Positions 34,969-46,724 of a stretch of DNA of 64,000 bases are shown in pieces. The DNA comes from Zhengitettix transpicula (Eukaryota; Arthropoda; Insecta; Orthoptera; Tetrigidae), in assembly GCA_037074705.1 (NCBI GenBank), contig CM073591.1, forward strand, positions 160,064,532-160,128,531, given 5' to 3'. A model generated the notes under the pieces. It saw nothing but the letters and a program-made list of their open reading frames with translations. It was not told the DNA's origin and made no database searches. The first letter of the stretch is position 1. Every line of letters begins with the position of its first letter. The translations under genes and the position numbers were made by a program.

Positions 34969-37400
34969 ACTAGCTGTGCCCAAGATGAGATTTATCCATA
35001 ACCCCCCGATTTTTTTCGTTATTTTTATGTAACGCAACTCGACCTCTATCCCTAAATGTGTTATCGGCCAGGTTGCATTGTTTGAAAATTCACTAGATTA
35101 AATTAATAATGTGGTACTTAATTTAGTAATTTTCGAAATTAAATAATTAATTTTTATTTAAAATTAAAACTATTTGTTTAATTTTATTTATTTTTCTGCA
35201 AATCAATTTTTTTAAGCGGAATGAATTTGGCGTTCCCATATTCATCTTCTTCGTATTCCGTAATTATTTTTTCAAATCAATAATTACTATACTTACAATA
35301 ATTACAAATGTAAAATTATAGTCAATCATTTTTTATTCGTTCCATAAGTTTTCATATAAAGTCCCATAAACACAATTAAATGGCTTTGTATAATATGAAG
35401 GAAAAAAAAGTAGGTGTCTAATGCAATTTTTGCCTAGTTCCCAATATTCACGTGCACTTCTTGTTCTCATTTTAAAGATATGCATCTTAAATAAAAACAC
35501 TGATAAATATAACTTCCTAAATAACGCACAGACTCTCATAACGAAAATAATTTTAATAGGAAAGACAGCTTTCCCGGTGTAAATTATCAACTATATTTTT
35601 CACGGTTACGCACCAGGTTCAGATTTCTCGATGCTGACGTTTCTGCTGGTCGTTGTTCATTGCTGTAGTACAGATTGTCATAAATAAACTCAGCGATATC
35701 CCTTACCTTCCATTTGACTCGAATCTCGGTTGTTTTTACGTCATTTTCTTGTGAATCCCCTCACTAACCCTTAACCATGCTCCACCATCAGGCCGCAAGA
35801 GGGATTGAAATTTTACACACACAAAATAGGTAGAAATACTATAAATTTAATTACCCCTGGATAATATTTATTAAATTTTAATATCGGTCGTTATTTCTTG
35901 TTTCAATAATTCCACCCCCGTCCAGCTCCACCACTTCAATTAAATGTCATGAATAAACTCAGCGACCCCCAGAACCCCGGATTTGTCTGTAATCTTGGTT
36001 TTATTCGCGTTATTTATTTGTAACACCCGTCCACCCTCACCCCTAAGAGTGCTCATTTCCCGTGCTGTAAGGGGTTGCAATTATACGTAGGTAACATCGG
36101 TTGAAACACTATGTATCTCTTCGATCCCTAAAAAATATTTATCTGCCTAAATATTAACATGTTTGAATGTTTCCACATTCTCCTACAAGTGTGCTTCCCG
36201 AAAGGGGTTGAAATTTTTTAAACAACATCGGTAGATATATTATCAATTATATTGACCTCGACAATTACTTATCTAACGCAAATATCGTCCGTTTAACATG
36301 TTAGAAAAATTCCACCCTCGCCCCTGGGGGTTAAATCGCCAATTGAATGCCATTATTAAACTCGGAGACATCCATAACCTTGGATTTGACTCCAATCTCG
36401 GTTATAATCGCATTATTTTATTATAGCGCTTCTCCACTCCCACCCCTAAGGGCTCTCTACTGCTAAGCTCGAAAGGGATAGAAATTATACTCAGAGAAAA
36501 CGTAGAAAAATTTGATCAATCTCATTGATCCCGAAAAATATTTAGTCGTCGCAAAAATCGGTAGACAATTTCCCTCGCCCACCTCTGCCCCTGGGAGTTT
36601 AATTGCTAGTTGAATGTTGTAATTAAATTCAGCGTTATCCATAACTTTAGGTTTGACTCCAGTCTGGGTTATATGGGTGCACCTTTCCCATGCCGTTAAA
36701 GGTTGAAATTTTACTCATATCCAAACACTATTTATTACTACTAACCCCAAAAACTTTTATCCGACTCAAATATCGGCCGTGTTAGCTTTTTTAAAAATTT
36801 CCACCCCTAACCACCCCCGCTTGGAGGACTTAAATGGCAACTTGAATATCACAATTAAACTCACTCACAACCATAATCCTGGATTCGTGTCCAATCTCGA
36901 TTGTGTTTGCGTTATTTCTATAGAAATTCACTCTACCCCCAACCCTTACGGGTGCACCACTGCTATGCCGAAAAGGGTTGAAATTATACACAAACAACAT
37001 CAGTAGAAATACAATCAATATAATTAAACCTGAAAAATTTTTATTCAACGCATATATCTGTCGTGTTTGCATGTTTCAAAATTTCCACCCCGCCCGCCCC
37101 TACCGCTGGGGGTTAAATGCCAAGTTGAATGTCATAATTAAACTCAGTGACATCCATAACCTCTGATTTGACACCAATCTCGGTTGTATTCGCGTTATTT
37201 TCCTGTAAAGCATCTCCACCCCAAACCCTAAGGGTGCCCTTTTCCCAGGGTTTAGGGGATGAAATTATACTCACATTACATCGTTACAAGCACTATGAAT
37301 CTCTTTGACACGGAATAATATTTATCCGGCTCTAATATCGGCCGTTTTAGCATGTATGAAATTTTCCACCCCCGCTCCTGGAAGTTGTAGACGTGTTTGT
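34969..37400 (+). repeat. Tandem-array element, ~270-280 bp monomers
   Basis: Begins at CTAGCTGTGCCCA, followed by about eight monomers, some truncated. Landmarks per monomer are GGGTTGAAATTATAC, AACATCGGTAGA, CGCAAATATCGG, TTTCCACCCC, AACTCAGCGACATCCATAAC, CCAATCTCGG and GCGTTATTT. The CCAATCTCGG-type block recurs near 35720, 35990, 36395, 36660, 36892 and 37173. The short minus ORF 36830-37072 is simply a monomer read in one frame. Confidence 0.85.
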
Positions 37401-37726
37401 TTCCTGGTCGCAAATAACACGTGTACGAAATTTGGTTAAATTTGCTCCACGGGACAGTTGGCAGACACCTTTTCCCCTACCCGATGAGTTCAGGTCTCCA
37501 ATAAGAGTTCTTAGAGAATGGAATATTTCCAATACACGGCACACCGGGTGATCGGCCGCAAGCCGCAGACTTGTGCTACACTCAGCTGTGCCAAAGTGTG
37601 TCCGCAATACGGGAGAGAAGTTAAAAACATGGCACGTTTAGGTTATTATATTACACGCCCACCCTTAAACAGGATTTAAATCGGCCGGTTTCGATTCAAA
37701 TCCCTATTTAAACTTTTAATTCCAAT
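37401..37726. other. Array right edge to env remnant; unrecognised ORF
   Basis: An 86-codon minus ORF (37347-37607) overlaps the array's right edge. It has no motif I can assign and may belong to the retroelement whose envelope remnant follows. Confidence 0.35.
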
Positions 37727-38569
37727 TTAGGTATTAGTACCTTGGTTAATGGTTATATTTCCATCTTCCGGGAGTGACTCCTTCACAATAGCTTCTATAT
37801 ATTTCTTTGGTAGGATACATTCATAGAAGTGTGCTATATTTTGCCTTAAGGAGGGAACGTTTACATACAAACAATTACAAATAAAATAGCAAATGATTGC
37901 TATACACATAATTCCGACTACTGTCACTACACTAATAAAAGTATCGGCTCTCTTACATCAGTTGTTACCTGGTGTTTCTTAAAGGACAATTCCTCTATTC
38001 CTACCAGTTGTTCACTATTATTTTTTATCATTTTTAATGTCCACTTAGATAATGGTTGCGAAACAACATCAGCGCAAAGATTAACATTCTTCGAATATAA
38101 AGTTTGTAAATTAGGTGCATAATCTAAGTCTTCTTCAATTACTGTTTCAAATATGGAGTACAGTATTATCTTCTTCGTGTATGCTTTGCACCTAGGTCGT
38201 AACGATAATTTACCGGCTCCAGATAAATCCAAAATTGTGTTGGTGCTGTTACAATTAACAATAAGTTTTTCGGTTACTGGAGTCACAAATAGAAATTCAT
38301 TACTATTAAGAGGTAAAACTAACATATCTACCAAAGTGATAAAATGAATATTACAATCTTCTGGTAATGAAGACGTGGAAGGGTGAAGTAGTGAAGCAAC
38401 ACAATCCAGATTGTTCAAAGGTGAATGTGTAAATTGGTATATTTTTGTCACAATAATAAACGTTGTCTCTAGAAGTGTAACATTTTAGTAAATAATTTGA
38501 TATTAACTTTACATATTTTAGTCGAGTTGCATCAGTCCCTATGTATTCGTCTTTCAGTGCAATATCCAC
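37727..38569 (-). pseudogene. Endogenous-retrovirus envelope-type remnant
   Basis: Three adjoining minus-strand open stretches (38569-38351, 38451-37927, 37927-37727) lie in different frames, with one frameshift in the overlap near 38400-38450 and a stop/frameshift at 37927. Together they show the pattern of the C-terminal half of insect endogenous-retrovirus (errantivirus, F-type) envelope fusion proteins: spaced cysteines, a hydrophilic stalk and a single strongly hydrophobic membrane-spanning segment (about 37840-37920) before a short tail. No pol, LTR pair or intact signal peptide was found nearby. Assignment is by overall pattern only and is moderate. Confidence 0.5.
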
Positions 38570-39559
38570 TCATGCATGTAGAGTTGTGTTATAATGATAT
38601 GGAAATTTTACAATCCTAAACAAATGATATACTGGTTTTCTCTGAAAGCAAAACTGGTCTAATCTCGTACACTGCATTGCGTCCGTCAAGAAGTAAACGG
38701 TACCAACGCCCTCCCCGTGCTCAGCCAATCAGCTCTGAAAGCGTAGATGGTTGTCGTGTGTGGTTATTCCGCGCACATCGTGGCAACGTTGGACTTACCG
38801 TCCGTCCTCAATCAGCTCCACCCGCCTTCTTTCCTGGCGCTCACCAAAAGATAGTCTGGCATGGTTCCACTAGGTGTGGAGGTGTTGGTAGGAAGTCGGT
38901 TCGGAAAAGTTTTTTTTTAGACAGGGTACAAAAGCGTTATCCGTTTCGATTCATCTCCCCTTCAATAACATAGGAGTGTATGGAAAAGGGGGTATGCGGA
39001 AGATAAAGCAAGGTAGTGAAGGGATGGCTAAAAGTGATAAAGGAAAAACCGTGCAAAAACCTGCATCAGATAGGCCGAAGTCTTGGTACTTGTAACACGC
39101 CCTTCCGATAACGGGAGTTGGGTTTGCTGTGGGGACGTAGAATTCCCGACTCCATGCGAATTTGGAGGGTAGCTGGCAGACTGGCTCAATAGGAACAGCG
39201 ATCAATTCTTACCGTATGCCCAACGTCTGCGACCCCGGAACATACACCCCTCAAATCCGGACTAGGTGTCACGGCTTATGGGAACCTTGATTTATAGTCC
39301 TTGGTTTAGAACCAAGGATGGCGCAATTCTGAAGGAGAACATGAAATAGCCGTTATTTATCCATTGTGCAATTCTCTCGCCAATAATAAGGTGCGGACTT
39401 GTGTGATGTGACGGACTTTTTCCGATTCGACGCCAGACTAAAAACATTCATGTTTTTAAAAAAAACAAAGATTTTATTCAAGGGTATTTTAGTGGCGAAC
39501 ATAAGTTGAAGCGAATATTTAAAAGGATTAGTTTTAGGACACACGAAATCAGGAGCGTT
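38570..39559. other. GC-richer flank, no assigned gene
   Basis: 38670-38900 is CpG-rich with an AGCCAATCAG CCAAT-box-like site (38723-38732). Overlapping ORFs on both strands (38677-38973 +, 38951-39205 -) carry no recognisable domain. Confidence 0.35.
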
Positions 39560-40195
39560 GACAATCGCTAACGTCTGGTTTTCAACGGAGCGCTGTCATT
39601 TCATTTTTCACGCTCCTCTCGCCATTTCTTGAACACTGCTTTATTGTGACGTCAACCGAATACGAGTTGCAAGAGGTACAAGTGAGTGAATGCGTGACGA
39701 GTTTCAGAGAGGGCGGGGGCGGCGTCTGTGTAACAGAGCGGCGCCTGCGTGGCACGGCAAAAGACTTGCCAACTGCAGAACCTCCGCCAACAGCAGCAGC
39801 GCCCTCAGAAGCCACAGCAAAGCCCGCGCCATCTTACTCCGTCTGCGGCCGCGACGCTCCTCCTTGTTACTGCACAGACACACACGGCCACACTTCAGTT
39901 TGCACGGCTACCGTCTCGTCTGACCGTGATGAAATTCCTCGCTGTGACGTCACTGTGGTGATCATACAAATCTTTCACTCACGTTCGCTCGTCAAATCCG
40001 CAGGTCCTGCGGCGCAATCTGAGGGACGGTGGCTCGCTCTCCTCCTCGCCTTCGGTGCGTGTCCCGATGGCACCCTGCATCGCGGTCTGCCTAGCCTGCA
40101 AAGAAAAAAAAACTGTGAGGCAACGGTGCGATCTCTGAAAAGTCATGACCTTGGCTGCGAATTTGTTTATCAACTTCCTAACCCTAAATGACGCT
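39560..40195. promoter_or_regulatory. GC-rich, CpG-rich segment with two CRE palindromes
   Basis: Base composition departs sharply from the AT-rich surroundings. Perfect TGACGTCA sites are at 39647-39654 and 39945-39952. All frames are fairly open here, including a 181-codon + ORF (39646-40191) that is Ala/Pro/Ser/Cys-biased without a domain. A promoter/first-exon island, or the LTR or promoter of a mobile element, fits better than a protein gene. Confidence 0.35.
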
Positions 40196-40507
40196 AAATA
40201 AACATTAATTATTGGATCTCAATGGATGAAATCTACATATTCCACTGTTTTTATGATTTAGAGTTTAACGGGACATACTACTTTTCGCTCCGTATTTTAG
40301 TTGGACGAAGTTGGTAACAGATCTATAAGGAGGTCTAATTTCCTCGGACTCTGAAGATGAAAGTGAAGAAAAAGAATAATAATAGCAGTTTGCTTACTTG
40401 ATTTTAGACGCGGTTTCCAATCGCCAGCCGAGCAGAGATGATAACGCTTAACAGGTGTCATATCGCAGGTCAGAGATAATTAACTTATAAAAGGTAACGC
40501 GAATTCG

Positions 40508-40553
<46 letters not shown>

Positions 40554-42438
40554 CGGCAATTAAAAAAACATGTAATTATTTAATAAACAAAATTTTTCGA
40601 TTTTCATTGTCGGCGGCGTAAATATAAGGATTGTGTACAAGAATATGGAGTCTATATCGCTTGCTTGCTAAAGTTGCATTGTCGAGAAGGCATGGCTAGA
40701 CGCGCGGAAAGTCAGTGTATTTTGGAAGGCTGATGAGTGTGTTTGTCAGAACTTGAGATTGAGAGTTGCTTGGACCATGAAGGCGAACCTAATTCAAAGT
40801 TCCTGTTACTATATTCAAGCAAGCAGCAGCAGAGACATAATATATTAAAGTCCCGGGTTTGTGAATTACGAGTCGATAATCTGAAGTTTTTGTCCATTGG
40901 CATATTTATGTAAGTATCAGATTTAAAAACAACGTAATCTACTGTAAAGACCAGGAAGTGCTTTGTGTCTTAAAAGTACAACCACATTCAATTTAGTGAA
41001 ATATGGCCTGTCTGTGAAGTGTTTAACAATAATCGAGTGAGATCGATCCCCAGATGAACAGCTAATGGTAATGTAATGTAAAGAATTATTTTATATTGGA
41101 CTGGGTTTTTACGTTAAATCAAAATTGACCATTTAAGAAATTTTATAAGTTTATTACAGTTAGGCATGAAAAACTCTTATCTCAGGCACCTGTGGATTAC
41201 GTAGAAGAGATAATCTGCCCGTTATCAAATACGTACTGTTATTTCTGTGTTCTGCTGTAGCTCTCGCAACCAACGTACTGACGCCTCCGAATCTCGCAGC
41301 TGGCAGAACGGGTTAACTGCAGCGACGACCTAGTCAGGATCACTGCTTGGCGTCGACTCAGGGTTTGACCACTGACTAAGGCGTCGGCCTCTGGGATTTT
41401 ATTGCAATGTACTCGTGCTGCCCACTTGTGTACTGGAAGACGTGGCACGTAATTCTCGCTCCTCACAGCTTATGTGCTTCGTGACCTTTTTGCATTATGC
41501 AACTGCACTATGAGCGGAGTTCATCACTAACATCTGTCCCCCAGTAGAGCATCGACCAGACTGACTCATTTTTTATTACGAGCGGTGCAGGCCCGTATTT
41601 CCATATTGCCAATCTCTGCCGTCGTACTTTAAGAAGCTTCCCATATCTTATTCAAAATCTTCGTGAATACACATTAACTCATTTAGTTTTCATATTTAAG
41701 TTCCCTCCATTATAGACTCCCATTATTTTTACTTTTTTCATTATTAGAAAACTTGGTTGAAAATGTCATTGTTTCACTGATTCTTCCATTGTTACAAGAG
41801 TTATAACACGAAGCTGCAGTTCTGTAGTCAACAATGGCCAACAATTCAGTCATGTTGAGGCCAACAATCGAGACAGGTCACGAAAATTATTTGGATGGAA
41901 ATATTTATCTCCTCCACACCCACGCACACCTCGTCCAAAATTTCACAGAAAACTCCTGCCAATGTACGATTTCGAATTCTCCAAACTACGTCAGACAACA
42001 CTTCCGAAGACAAAGCAAATTAAAACCAAAATACACGCGTTACAGTAAACTAAAAAGCAAATTTATTAATTGTAAACCTAATGTAAATAATTATCGTCAG
42101 ATTTAATATTTCAATAATTGTTTAAGTTAAGAATTTTTCACATTCTAAGTTTTCTTAATTGTCTTGTCGTAACATTCTTTATTGGAGGTCCGATAGTCGG
42201 CCCTGAAATTAAGCCGGGGCACTTTACCAACTTGTAACAAAATTTTCAATACTGATGAGAATTTGTTTTGATTAAATTAACTTTGTTTTATACTTTGAAT
42301 TCTTGTTTTTCATTTAAAATCCTATCATTTCAACTTTTAATTTGTTCATTTAAACATCTAATTAAATTGTATAATTATAAATTTTCTTCAATGTGGGCTT
42401 ATTTAAATGGAATAATTAATCATTTAATTGTGTTTACT

Positions 42439-42480
<42 letters not shown>

Positions 42481-42820
42481 CGACAACAAAGACACACAGA
42501 GGATCACTTGCTTACCTTATATTGAGGGCCGGTGTCGCCACGTCAGATTGTGTATTCTCCAGGCATGCAATGCAATTCTCTCTCGACTCCGAAAACTTGA
42601 AATGATTTCTCCTTTTCCGACATGGTGACACAGTCCATCATTTTAAGATATGACCGTAATTCACATGCATTTGAAGAAATATAAGGAATATTTTTTTTAA
42701 AAAAAATTCGTTTTGTGCTTATTTAAACATGATATTTATAATAATACAATTATGTGAAAAGTTATTGAACATTACTTACTATTAATATATTGAGATTTCG
42801 ATACACTACTAAATGCTTAC
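40196..42820. other. No recognisable gene; two (TA)n tracts
   Basis: Contains (TA)n at 40510-40551 and 42441-42476. ORF 41834-42106 (+, 90 codons) and 41239-41466 (-) are unrecognised. A T8A8 tract lies at 42691-42706. Confidence 0.45.
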
Positions 42821-43238
42821 AATTGTTCCGCCTGCTAAAGTGCGCGTATGGTTAATTCTCAGCTGTTTTCTCGAGCAGGAAAGCTGGCTCAACACGGGGC
42901 AGTTGCCTTACGCTTGATATAAGGAATTAAAAGCGGGTTGTGATAGTAGGAAAAAGAAATTGATTTTTGAATATCGAACATAAAGTGTCACGTGAAATAC
43001 AGAATGGATGCCTGCAAATTATAAAATATTACGTTATACAAAACTATTATTTAGTAAATATTAACAATTGATTATTTTTTAAAAAAGGTTTTAAAATGCC
43101 GATACAATAACAAGTTCTAATTCATCCGGCTGCGAAAGTGAACGTATGCTTAATTCTCAGCTGATATGTCTTACAGGGAAGCGGGCTAAATCGGGACAGT
43201 TGCCTTACGGTTGATATAAGGAAGTAAAAGTGCAAATT
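42821..43238 (+). repeat. Direct repeat of ~120 bp, spaced ~285 bp
   Basis: 42821-42940 and 43105-43225 share TTAATTCTCAGCTG, GGGCAGTTGCCTTACG / GGACAGTTGCCTTACG and TTGATATAAGGAA. They are two diverged units of an otherwise unseen tandem family. Confidence 0.7.
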
Positions 43239-43319
43239 CGTTAATTATTTCAACTACAATTCTTTCCACCTTTATGCTAGGGATTACTCACCCCTACAGT
43301 ACCGATTCTCGTATGTAGT

Positions 43320-44235
43320 CAAATGTGTACCAACATTTCTTGCATTCTATCCACGCGTTAAAATTTGTATAAAATTAAACGTAAATACATACATACAAAT
43401 ATACACGCTATTTTATTATATTGACTCCCTGGGTGCTCAGCGTTTCCCGGGATGTCATATATCCATAACTCCCAATTAGACTCCAATCTCGATTGCTTTC
43501 GCGTTTTTTTTATGTAAAGAATCTCCAGCCCCTCCCCGTAACCGTGATCCCCTCCCATGCCGATAGAGGTTGAAATTATACACAGACAACATCTAGAGAA
43601 ATATTAATTTAATTGACCACGCAAAGTATTTATTCGACGCAAATATCGGTCATAGTAATATGTTTGAAAATTTCCACCCCCGTCACTCCCGCCAGTGAGG
43701 GTTAAGCTGCAAATTAAATGTCATAATTAATCGCAGCGACATCCATAACACCGGATGCGAGTCCAATCCGGTTCTTTTTGCGTTATTTGTATGTAATGCA
43801 ACTCCACCCTCACCCCTTAAGGGTGCTCCCCTCCCAAACCCGAAAAGGGTTGAAATTAAAATTATAGACAGAGAACTTGTAGGCAAATTTAATAAGGCTC
43901 ATTGATCCAGAAATATATTTATTTGATGCAAAAATCGGTCGCTTGACGTGTTTGAAAATTTCTACCCCCTCCCCCCACGCGCATTGCCCAGACTGTCGTA
44001 AATAAACTCAGCGACATCCATATCCCCGGATTCGATTCCAATATCGGTCGTATTCGCGTTATTTTCATGTAACGCTCCACAAAACTTGTCCCCTAAGCGT
44101 GTTCCCTTCCCATGCCGAAATGGGTTGAAATTATATACAAATAAACCATAGAGAACTAAGGCGAATTAAATTGAACACGAAAAATATTTATTCGACGCAA
44201 ATATCTGTCGATTAACATGTTAGAAAATTACCAAC
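43320..44235 (+). repeat. Tandem-array element, second locus
   Basis: Starts with the family's tail block (GTAAATACATACATACAAAT at about 43381-43400) and continues with about three ~280 bp monomers (GGTTGAAATTATAC, CGCAAATATCGGTC, TTTCCACCCC). It ends where the PLE terminal repeat begins, near 44245. Confidence 0.8.
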
Positions 44236-44317
44236 CCCGCTATTCTGGGTTAAACAAAAAGTGAATAAGAAAGATAACCAATTCAGACAAAAAAGGGTAA
44301 TATAAATACCACACAAC

Positions 44318-44346
44318 GTTTCTGGTATCCTTGTTCCTTTCGTCAG
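44318..44346 (-). ncRNA. Hammerhead-like core at PLE 5' side
   Basis: Minus strand: CTGACGA (44346-44340), a weak AAGGAACAAGGATACCA hairpin, then GAAAC. CTGANGA and GAAAC are kept; stem II is poor. Confidence 0.35.
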
Positions 44347-44415
44347 GTGCTGCGAAGAGCCTAGAGATTTTGCGTAACTGCACCACATCAATATTTATGA
44401 TGCCATCTGCTCTCT

Positions 44416-45276
44416 GTGCTTTTTTCATATCTAAATTCTAAACTACTGCGGGCCACTATGCTGTGTTACGACATAACAAAACTACTACAGCAAGAAGCAC
44501 CTACCCCGCCACGAATGTACGGCCTTCCCAAGGCAGGTGATAGCTCGATTGGATCACCCACATATAATTTTGCCAAATTTATAGCTAATAAATTAGCGAA
44601 GCATGTTGGGCTGTGTGATCGTCATGTACGTAACACCGGCGACTTCGTGGAGAATTTAGATGGCCTGAGGGTGGATCCTGGGAATATTTTAGTCATCTTT
44701 CTCTATTTACAAGAGTTTTCATTATATGGAGGGACTTTTGATGAGCACGCGGAAGGTGTAGCGATGGGCTCCCCGTTGTCACCTGTAATTGCTAACTTTT
44801 ACATGGAATACTTTGAAGAGGAGGTTCTCCGGAATACTCCACTCAAACCAAAGCGTTTCTTCAGATACGTAGATGACACATTTGTGATATGGCCGCATGG
44901 ACCAGAAGAATTCGACAAGTTTCATTCACTACTAAATGATTTCCATAAAAATTTCAAGTTTACAATGGAAACTGAACGGGACGGAATGCTACCCTTCCTC
45001 GGCGTATTGATTATACGCAAGCCAGACGGGAAATTAGGCAGGACGGTACACATAAAACAGATGCACACCGACCTGTATCTTAATGCTGCCAGCTACCATC
45101 ATCCCGCACATAAACGGTCAGTCACATCAACACTAATTCATCGTGCACGGACTATAGCAGAACATCAGTCAGCTGAACTGGAACGACTCAGCAGAACTCT
45201 TATGGCCAATGACTATACAAGGACTCAGTTGAGACGGGAATTAACCATGGAAGAAAGACCTCGACCAACCACATGA
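44416..45276 (+). pseudogene. PLE reverse transcriptase, motif A deleted
   Basis: The open frame of 286 codons contains RMYGLPKA and IGSPTY near the start, GVAMGSPLSPVIANFYME (RT motif B), RYVDDTFVIWPHG (motif C, residues 150-162) and LPFLGVLIIRKPDGKLG (motif D/E side). These are PLE hallmarks. At about residues 94-100 the sequence jumps from GNILVIF to LYGGTFDEHAEG, which removes the palm segment carrying motif A (normally DVVSLFTNVP-like) and its catalytic Asp. A shorter gap removes the KIHK segment after LPK. The frame stays open but the enzyme cannot be active. The reading frame continues into the GIY-YIG segment only through a frameshift at about 45270. Confidence 0.85.
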
Positions 45277-45837
45277 CAAAATAGCCGTTCTGCCCTTCTT
45301 TGGCCCCACGACATCCAAAATTAGTCGTATCTTGGCCAAGAGAGCAATTAAAACTATCTTCAGATCCCTCACTAAGATAAAGGAAAAATTTAGATCGGCT
45401 AAAGACCATAGAGGGCTCAGGACGTCAGGTGTATACAACATTCCCTGCGAGTGTGGTCTACAGTAAGTAGGTCAAACTGTTAAAACTGTAGAGTTGTTGA
45501 GTACCAAAGAGCAGTAAGACTACACGAACCAGCAAAATCGGCTTTAGCGGAACATGCTCTTACAGGGCATAAAGTCCTGTTTGATAAAACCAAGACATTA
45601 GAACGTATTAGGACTTACTGGGCCAGTGTTATTATTAAGTCCATCAACATCAGGACTAGGGACAAACTTCTGAACAAGGAAACAGAATTTTATTTAAGTA
45701 AATCCTGGGCGCCGGTCATCCAACGACTGGTTGAAAAGGAACTGAGAGATGATCACCGCACCGCAGACCATTCCCGACTGCAAGCAATGAGGGATATCGG
45801 GAGGAGACACTCACCACTACCGCGCGCCAACCAATGA
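45277..45837 (+). pseudogene. PLE GIY-YIG endonuclease, broken
   Basis: Translation gives KIAVLPFFGP, SKISRILAKRAIKTIF and SGVYNIPCECG, then a stop exactly where the Tyr of the YIG motif should be, followed by VGQT. After a frameshift comes ALTGHKVLFDKTKTLER and KETEFYLSKSWAP, the C-terminal part. GIY-YIG nicks target DNA during PLE insertion; this copy has lost that function. Confidence 0.8.
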
Positions 45838-45914
45838 GGACACCTACGCACTGCTGACCATGGTTCCCGGGAGTGTATATAAACGGGAACTTGGGCGCGG
45901 CATAGCACTTCAGC

Positions 45915-45950
45915 CTAGAAGACGATGGCAGTAATAGCCATCGAAACGTC
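45915..45950 (+). ncRNA. Hammerhead-like motif at PLE 3' end
   Basis: CTAGAAGAC, then stem GATGGC (45924-45929), loop AGTAATA, GCCATC (45937-45942), then GAAAC GTC. Stem II has six perfect pairs. The 5' core is CTAGAAGA rather than CTGAAGA (one inserted base). Confidence 0.5.
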
Positions 45951-46212
45951 GCTTTTTTACAACCTCACCCGGTTGGAAACCCGAAAAGCTTTTGTTATAA
46001 TATTTACTTTTCTACAGAGAGTGGTCATTAATTCTCAACGACAAACTCCATTTACAATACTTTTACGCTCTACCCCCGACGAGATCTACACGGCAACTGC
46101 CTTTACAAATCTTAGCGCGCGCCATCCACGTTAACAATAACAAACAATATTCGGCGCGGCAAGAGGACGCTGATAAGGCAATAATCCAACAATAGCAAAT
46201 TGTAATGTTATA

Positions 46213-46215
<3 letters not shown>

Positions 46216-46278
<63 letters not shown>
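46216..46278. repeat. (TA)n microsatellite
   Basis: About 31 TA units between the PLE and the tail block of the array-element family. Confidence 0.95.
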
Positions 46279-46282
<4 letters not shown>

Positions 46283-46329
46283 CTATGTTAATCATAAAAA
46301 TGAGAATATTGGCCTACATAATATATTTA

Positions 46330-46445
46330 TTGTTTCTGATGTTTCGAAGAATCTGTGTACCAATTTTTGTTGCAATCTGTCCATGCGTTCAAATTTGTAT
46401 AGAAATGAACGTAAATACATACGTACATCATTTTTTGTTATATAG
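46330..46445 (+). repeat. Array-element tail block
   Basis: TTGCAATCTGTCCATGCGTT and GAACGTAAATACATACGTAC match the tail at 43330-43400 (+) and, inverted, at 17630-17690. Confidence 0.7.
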
Positions 46446-46724
46446 ATAGATTCTCAAATTGGCTCTTAAATATGTTGGTATTGACACCAAGCAGCAAGAA
46501 ATTTCAGTCAATGGTTGATGCAATTACTTGCAAGCCATTTATACTGGTAAGAGCAAGAAATTAGACACGAGTCCTTGCGTTTATTTCAGATAGCAATACA
46601 CTGGAGTGCCTTAAGATGTCACATTTTTGTTTTCAATATGGCGATCAGAGGACAGCTGACTTGAGTGTGTTTTGTGCCGCTGTTGTGCAGAGTCATATAT
46701 ATTTCTGTTTTTATTGATGACTAG

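Larger units (their letters stand above)
44245..45955 (+). mobile_element. Penelope-like element, RT plus GIY-YIG, damaged
   Basis: A minus-oriented hammerhead-like terminal repeat (44250-44360) is followed by an RT ORF (44416-45276), a broken GIY-YIG endonuclease (45277-45837) and a second hammerhead-like motif (45915-45950). This is the RT then GIY-YIG order specific to endonuclease-bearing PLEs. A TATATAAACGGGAA block at 45877-45890 precedes the 3' hairpin. Confidence 0.85.

Noticed and set aside
36779..37166. Overlapping ORFs as genes
   Set aside because: They are frames of the ~280 bp tandem monomers; neighbouring monomers carry stops at the same places.
39646..40191. 181-codon ORF in GC-rich DNA as a protein gene
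   Set aside because: Several frames on both strands are open at once because stop codons are rare in GC-rich DNA; the product has no domain and a biased composition.
46215..46445. Small proteins read through TA microsatellites (also 42268-42628, 48428-48664)
   Set aside because: Tyr-Ile repeats from (TA)n are translation artefacts of microsatellites.
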